DNA from: CAZFIO01 sp964519585
GTDB lineage: Bacteria; Bacillota; Clostridia; Tissierellales; Tissierellaceae
Reading direction: 5' to 3'
Assembly (NCBI GenBank): GCA_964519585.1
Contig: CAZFIO010000091.1
Span: forward strand, 1-8,741
DNA: 8,741 nt
Position 1 is the stretch's first letter. Each line of letters opens with the position of its first letter. This document shows, piece by piece, positions 5,846 through 8,741 of the stretch. A program made the translations under genes and the position numbers. Below the pieces are notes generated by a model. That model made no database searches and was not told where the DNA came from. It saw nothing but the letters and a program-made list of their open reading frames with translations.

Positions 5846-5871
5846 CCTAAATAAATGCTGCTTTAGTTAGG
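5846..5871. repeat. Inverted repeat upstream of the promoter at 5892
   Basis: CCTAA-A-TAAA (5846-5855) pairs with TTTA-G-TTAGG (5862-5871): nine pairs, one A/G mismatch and a 6-nt loop. It is followed by GGGAAATG, not a T-run, so it is a poor intrinsic terminator. It ends about 20 bases before the extended -10 box and could be an operator, or a partial 3' end for the VanZ-like transcript. Confidence 0.5.
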
Positions 5872-5891
5872 GGGAAATGTTATTTATACTA

Positions 5892-5900
5892 TGCTATACT
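5892..5900 (+). promoter_or_regulatory. Extended -10 promoter for the 5954 gene
   Basis: TGCTATACT is an extended -10 box (TG-N-TATACT). No good -35 is found 17 bp upstream (GGGAAA), which is tolerated with an extended -10. The segment from here to the SD closely resembles that before cca (7197-7227): ACTATG[C/A]TATACTAATA, then AGTAAG and a GAGGAG-type SD. Confidence 0.65.
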
Positions 5901-5953
5901 AATATTATTAATAAGTAAGGGAGGAGATTTTTATAAAAAAGCGGAGGATTTCA

Positions 5954-6430
5954 TTGAAAGTTTTATTTTTACTAGTTGTAGTTACTTTTCTATTTCTTGT
6001 TTTATATTTTAAGCCAAAACCCTTAGGTGATAAGCTGGGATTAGAAGGTATGGATTCTAGTGGAACTGCCTATTGTACATTTTTGGATATATCTGAAGGA
6101 CCCAATAAGGACTGGTCTGGAACAGCATTAGATTTACTAGGGCAAACTAATGAATTATTTGGTCTCTTGCTTCATGAAGTTTCTCTATCAGGGCCAGTTT
6201 TTTATAAGAAGGCTAGTATAAACCCGGATTTGGTTAACCTATATTTCTCCCTACCAAAGGAAGATGGGACCTATGAAAAAAGGACTGTGGAGATTATTCT
6301 ATCTTATGGGGAAAATAAAGATACATATTCTGCTTTTATAAATCTAGATAAGAAGGGGTATTTTGTACCCGCTGGTAAGGAAAATCTAGCCTCCTTTATC
6401 CAGAAGGTTAGGGAGTTTGGGATGGATTAA
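5954..6430 (+). CDS. Hypothetical protein with N-terminal hydrophobic helix
   Basis: No family is recognised. From TTG 5954 the product has 158 residues: a strongly hydrophobic segment (about 3-19, VLFLLVVVTFLFLVLYF), then KPKP and a soluble, mixed alpha/beta-looking domain. There is no cleavage-site or lipobox Cys after the helix, so a single-pass membrane anchor with the rest outside the cell is likely. TTG 5954 is preceded by GCGGAGG at a 6-nt gap. The frame is also open upstream to ATA 5933, which sits 6 nt after a second strong SD (GGGAGGAG); starting there would add IKKRRIS and give a positively charged N-terminus. It has its own extended -10 promoter and is separated from the toxin-antitoxin pair by about 100 bases with no clear terminator. 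Function unknown. Confidence 0.72.
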   Translation: MKVLFLLVVVTFLFLVLYFKPKPLGDKLGLEGMDSSGTAYCTFLDISEGPNKDWSGTALDLLGQTNELFGLLLHEVSLSGPVFYKKASINPDLVNLYFSLPKEDGTYEKRTVEIILSYGENKDTYSAFINLDKKGYFVPAGKENLASFIQKVREFGMD

Positions 6431-6472
6431 CCTCTTTAAAGAATCTTAGTAATAAAATAAATGAAGAATGCC

Positions 6473-6504
6473 TCATTGAAGCAATGATATAATAATGATA
6501 TAAT
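6473..6504 (+). promoter_or_regulatory. Promoter and probable autoregulatory operator of the toxin-antitoxin operon
   Basis: TTGAAG (6476-6481) and TATAAT (6499-6504) are 17 bp apart, and the -10 is extended (TGA before it). The -35 is embedded in an inverted repeat, TCATTG (6473-6478) AAG CAATGA (6482-6487), and CATT can also pair with AATG at 6467-6470. The block AATGATATAAT occurs twice in tandem (6483-6493, 6494-6504), giving two copies of the -10 motif 11 bp apart. Such symmetry over a promoter suits repression by a Phd/YefM antitoxin-toxin complex; this is inference. Confidence 0.7.
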
Positions 6505-6533
6505 ATGCATAGAATAATACCAGGGGTGAGTTT

Positions 6534-6797
6534 ATGAAAATTAAACCTTCAACTGCTTTAAGGAATGAGTACAATGAGATGTCAAATTATTGCAAGGAAA
6601 GTATGGAACCCATCTATCTAACTAAAAATGGCGAAGGAGATTTAGTTGTTATGAGTATTGAGGCCTATAGTGCTAGGGAAGAACTACTGGATCTAAGGGA
6701 AAAGCTATTGGATGCGGAGATTGATAAACTTAATGGTGGGAAATCCTATAGCATAAATGAAGCAAGTAAAAGGTTAAGAGGATTGATAGATGGATAA
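6534..6797 (+). CDS. Antitoxin, Phd/YefM family, type II toxin-antitoxin
   Basis: Antitoxins of this family bind and neutralise the partner toxin with their C-terminal part and repress their own operon with the N-terminal part. The 87-residue product has the usual size. It shows an N-terminal Phd-like pattern: KPSTALRNEYNEMSNYCKES (4-23), then PIYLTKNGEGDLVVMSIEAY (26-45), matching the strand-turn-strand segment of the DNA-binding dimer. It continues with a charged helix (49-67) and a tail likely to wrap the toxin. ATG 6534 follows AGGGGTGAG closely. The last 8 bases overlap the toxin start (ATGGATAA), a common antitoxin-first arrangement that couples translation. The pairing with a RelE/ParE-like toxin supports the call. 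Confidence 0.92.
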   Translation: MKIKPSTALRNEYNEMSNYCKESMEPIYLTKNGEGDLVVMSIEAYSAREELLDLREKLLDAEIDKLNGGKSYSINEASKRLRGLIDG

Positions 6798-7104
6798 GTA
6801 TAAAGTTGTTTTTATGGAATTAGCTCTTAATGATTTAGATGAAATAGTACTTTATACTGCAAGAGATAGTAAATCTAATGCCATAAAATTTCACCATAAG
6901 ATTATTGATACTGCAAAAAGACTAGAAAGCTTTCCGAAACTGGGACTCTTAGTTCCAGATATAAAGATTGCTAATAGGGGTTTTAGGATGATTGTTTTTG
7001 ATAAATATCTTCTATTCTATAAAATATATAAAAAAGAAATAAGTATTTTTAGGGTCTTACATGGTGCAAGGAATTATCCACATCTTTTTTCAAAAATGAA
7101 ATAA
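6790..7104 (+). CDS. Toxin, RelE/ParE family, type II toxin-antitoxin
   Basis: RelE-type toxins cut mRNA on the ribosome, whereas ParE-type toxins poison DNA gyrase; sequence alone does not decide which applies here. The 104-residue product has the fold's usual length and landmarks: KVVFMELALNDLDEIVLYTA (5-24), a helix with amphipathic spacing (about 30-47), FPKLGLLVPD (48-57), RGFRMIVFDKYLLFYKI (63-79) and the C-terminal strand ISIFRVLHGARNYPHLF (84-100). RVLHGARNY is the typical end motif of this superfamily, with basic residues that in RelE relatives are functional. ATG 6790 overlaps the antitoxin stop by 8 bases, with AGAGGA upstream as SD. The gene is intact. A strong terminator follows at 7134. 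Confidence 0.92.
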   Translation: MDKYKVVFMELALNDLDEIVLYTARDSKSNAIKFHHKIIDTAKRLESFPKLGLLVPDIKIANRGFRMIVFDKYLLFYKIYKKEISIFRVLHGARNYPHLFSKMK

Positions 7105-7133
7105 AATTTAACCATTAAAATAATATGAAATAG

Positions 7134-7178
7134 AAAAACTTACAATTAACTAGGTCCTAGTTGATGGTAAGTTTTTTC
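7134..7178. terminator. Long hairpin terminator between the toxin and cca
   Basis: The outer stem AAAAACTTAC (7134-7143) pairs with GTAAGTTTTT (7167-7176). An inner stem AACTAG (7148-7153) with CTAGTT (7157-7162) has a GTC loop, and the middle region pairs partly. A run of six T follows on the + strand and five A lead it, so the minus strand also reads as a possible terminator. It ends the toxin-antitoxin transcript just before the cca promoter. Confidence 0.88.
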
Positions 7179-7196
7179 TATATTTTCCTTCTACTA

Positions 7197-7205
7197 TGAT
7201 ATACT
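7197..7205 (+). promoter_or_regulatory. Extended -10 promoter for cca
   Basis: TGATATACT (TG-N-TATACT) lies 28 bases before the cca ATG. No good -35 is present 17 bp upstream, where the terminator T-run ends. It shares the layout ACTATG-TATACTAATA-AGTAAG-GAGGAG with the promoter at 5892. Confidence 0.65.
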
Positions 7206-7232
7206 AATACTAGCAAGTAAGAGGAGGATATT

Positions 7233-8597
7233 ATGAGATTTATAATACCTGATTATGTATTAAAAACTATGGATAAGTTAAATATAAATGGATTTGAGGC
7301 CTTTATAGTAGGGGGGAGCCTTAGGGATTTACTACTTAAGAAGGAACCTTCAGACTATGATATAACTACCAATGCAAAACCAGAGGAAATCATTCAAGTA
7401 TTTGATGGATACAAAACTATTTTAGTGGGGCTTGAATTTGGGACTGTTGCGGTGGTAATGGATGGGAAGAACATTGAAATAACCACCTATAGGATAGAAG
7501 AAGAGTATTTGGATGGAAGGAAGCCTTCTGCTGTAAGTTTTACCAATAAATTAGAAGAAGACTTAAGTCGCAGGGACTTTACCATCAATGCTATGGCATA
7601 CAATAAGGATAGGGGGATTGTTGATTATTTTCATGGAAAAGATGATTTGAAAAAAGGGATAATCAGAACAGTAGGAGACCCAAGGGAAAGGTTTAAGGAG
7701 GACCACCTAAGGATTTTAAGGGCCATAAGGTTTGCAAGTCAGTTGAACTTTACCATTGAGGAAGAGACCTACCATGCCTGCAAGGAATTAGTACACTCGC
7801 TAAAAAGTATTAGTCCAGATAGGATTAGGGATGAGGTTTTTAAGATACTCTTATCCCCCCAACCCTCCTATGGCTTGAAACTTATGGCTGACCTAGGAGT
7901 TTTAGAAGCTATAATACCTGATTTAGCTCCAACTATAGGCTTTGACCAGAGAACACCCTATCACTACAATACTCTCTTTGAACATATAGTATGCGTTGTA
8001 GACAAGACACCCCCAATCCTCAGTCTAAGGTTGGCAGCACTTTTTCATGATATAGGCAAGCCGGACACCTTTACCATAGATGAGGAAGATAAGGCCCATT
8101 TTTATGGGCATGATAGGCTAGGAGCCCAAATGACTGAAGAAATCCTAAAAGGTCTTCATTGTTCAAATGATTTAATAAATAGGGTTAGGATTCTGGTTAA
8201 AGAACACATGAACTCCCACAATGAATATGGAGAAAAGGGCCTAAAAAGACTTATCTCAAATCTAGGGGAGGAAGAAGTATTTCACCTAATCCACTTACAA
8301 AAAGCCGATAGGCTATGCAGCCATCCTGGGGCTAGGATAGATGATTTATTGGAAAGGGAAATAAGGATTCAAGAAATCTTGAATTTTGAGGAAGCCTATG
8401 AAAAAAAACAACTTGATATTTCTGGATATGATATTATAAGCTTAGGATATAAAGAAGGAAAAATTGTAGGATTAATCATAGATTATCTTATGGACCAAGT
8501 ATTGGAAAAGCCAGAGTTAAATAAGAAGGAAAATCTCATAGAAATAGTAAAAGAGGGGGCAGGCATTTGGGAAAGTTATTTGGAACAGATGGAATAA
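7233..8597 (+). CDS. cca: CCA tRNA nucleotidyltransferase with HD domain
   Basis: This cytoplasmic class II nucleotidyltransferase adds or repairs the 3' CCA end of tRNAs from CTP and ATP. The 454-residue product has the family layout. The catalytic head shows VGGSLRD (26-32), the metal-binding DYD (41-43), TTYR (84-87) and RRDFTINAMAY (113-123). The base-selecting neck shows ERFKEDHLRILRAIRF (152-167). An HD hydrolase-type domain begins about 246, with FEHI, LAALFHDIGK (268-276) and a later HMNSH (325-329). Class members vary as full CCA-adding, A-adding, or poly(A) polymerase-like enzymes; as only one copy is visible, CCA-adding is the default call. ATG 7233 follows GAGGAGG at a 5-nt gap. 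Its 3' end overlaps the start of glmM by 31 bases, so the two are probably one operon. Confidence 0.94.
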   Translation: MRFIIPDYVLKTMDKLNINGFEAFIVGGSLRDLLLKKEPSDYDITTNAKPEEIIQVFDGYKTILVGLEFGTVAVVMDGKNIEITTYRIEEEYLDGRKPSAVSFTNKLEEDLSRRDFTINAMAYNKDRGIVDYFHGKDDLKKGIIRTVGDPRERFKEDHLRILRAIRFASQLNFTIEEETYHACKELVHSLKSISPDRIRDEVFKILLSPQPSYGLKLMADLGVLEAIIPDLAPTIGFDQRTPYHYNTLFEHIVCVVDKTPPILSLRLAALFHDIGKPDTFTIDEEDKAHFYGHDRLGAQMTEEILKGLHCSNDLINRVRILVKEHMNSHNEYGEKGLKRLISNLGEEEVFHLIHLQKADRLCSHPGARIDDLLEREIRIQEILNFEEAYEKKQLDISGYDIISLGYKEGKIVGLIIDYLMDQVLEKPELNKKENLIEIVKEGAGIWESYLEQME

Positions 8598-8741
8598 GAG
8601 GACTTGCAAATATAGACTTAAGTCCTGAACTAGCCTTTAAGGTAGGCAGGGTAGGAGCATATGTATTGGGGAAAAATCAAAAAGGCAAGATTCTACTTGC
8701 TAGGGATACTAGGGCATCAGGGGACATGCTGGAAGCAGCCT
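8567..8741 (+). CDS. glmM: Phosphoglucosamine mutase GlmM (5' part; truncated by window end)
   Basis: GlmM converts glucosamine-6-phosphate to glucosamine-1-phosphate, a step to UDP-GlcNAc for peptidoglycan. The first 58 codons are present and begin MGKLFGTDGIRGLAN, the well-known amino end of GlmM, followed by LSPELAFKVGRVGAYVLG (18-35) and the ILLARDTRASGDMLE stretch (42-56), which matches the family's GRDTR-SG region. The catalytic Ser lies further on and is outside the window. TTG 8567 is the start, 7 nt after a GAGGGGG SD that lies inside cca. The first 31 bases overlap the end of cca in a different frame (the cca stop is at 8595-8597), suggesting translational coupling. The remainder is beyond base 8741. 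Confidence 0.95.
   Translation, partial: MGKLFGTDGIRGLANIDLSPELAFKVGRVGAYVLGKNQKGKILLARDTRASGDMLEAA

Overview
The window comes from an AT-rich, low-GC Gram-positive anaerobe, most likely of class Clostridia or Tissierellia. This is inferred from base composition, frequent AGG/AGA arginine codons, strong GGAGG-type ribosome binding sites, TTG starts, and the gene families present (Tex, FMN-riboswitch-controlled RibU, an Lsa/CplR-type ABC-F protein, HD-type CCA transferase). The species cannot be named from the sequence. All genes found are on the + strand.

Layout. (1) 1-1092 is the 3' half of tex. Its stop codon abuts a 25-nt imperfect palindrome carrying the GGGGACGGTCC core, and a small two-helix membrane ORF follows. 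(2) 1433-2334 is a self-contained riboflavin-uptake unit: a perfect consensus sigma-A promoter, an FMN riboswitch, an intrinsic terminator as expression platform, ribU, and a closing terminator. (3) 2335-2810 has no ordinary gene. It reads as an attenuator leader: AT-rich promoter, a 7-codon leader peptide (MKIFLAK) with a good SD, several mutually exclusive hairpins, then an intrinsic terminator directly upstream of the ABC-F gene at 2811. (4) 4432-5829 encodes a VanZ-family membrane protein with a long extracytoplasmic C-terminal domain, preceded by a 16-nt direct repeat. (5) 5954-6430 encodes an unrecognised single-helix protein with an unusual start region. (6) 6473-7104 is a type II toxin-antitoxin operon (Phd/YefM-like antitoxin, RelE/ParE-like toxin) with a near-consensus promoter overlapped by an inverted repeat, closed by a long hairpin terminator. 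(7) 7197-8597 is cca, and glmM begins inside its 3' end at TTG 8567 and runs off the window.

How it fits together. Housekeeping genes (tex, cca, glmM) flank a set of independently regulated accessory or stress units. The ABC-F gene with its leader, followed by a VanZ-like gene, suggests a small antibiotic-response locus: ribosome protection against lincosamide/streptogramin A/pleuromutilin-type drugs, plus an envelope protein from a family linked to glycopeptide resistance. Both drug links come from family knowledge and are not shown here. The most promising item for discovery is the ABC-F leader (2464-2735), where a short peptide ORF and alternative RNA pairings precede a terminator. Nothing in the window is a clearly new multi-gene system.
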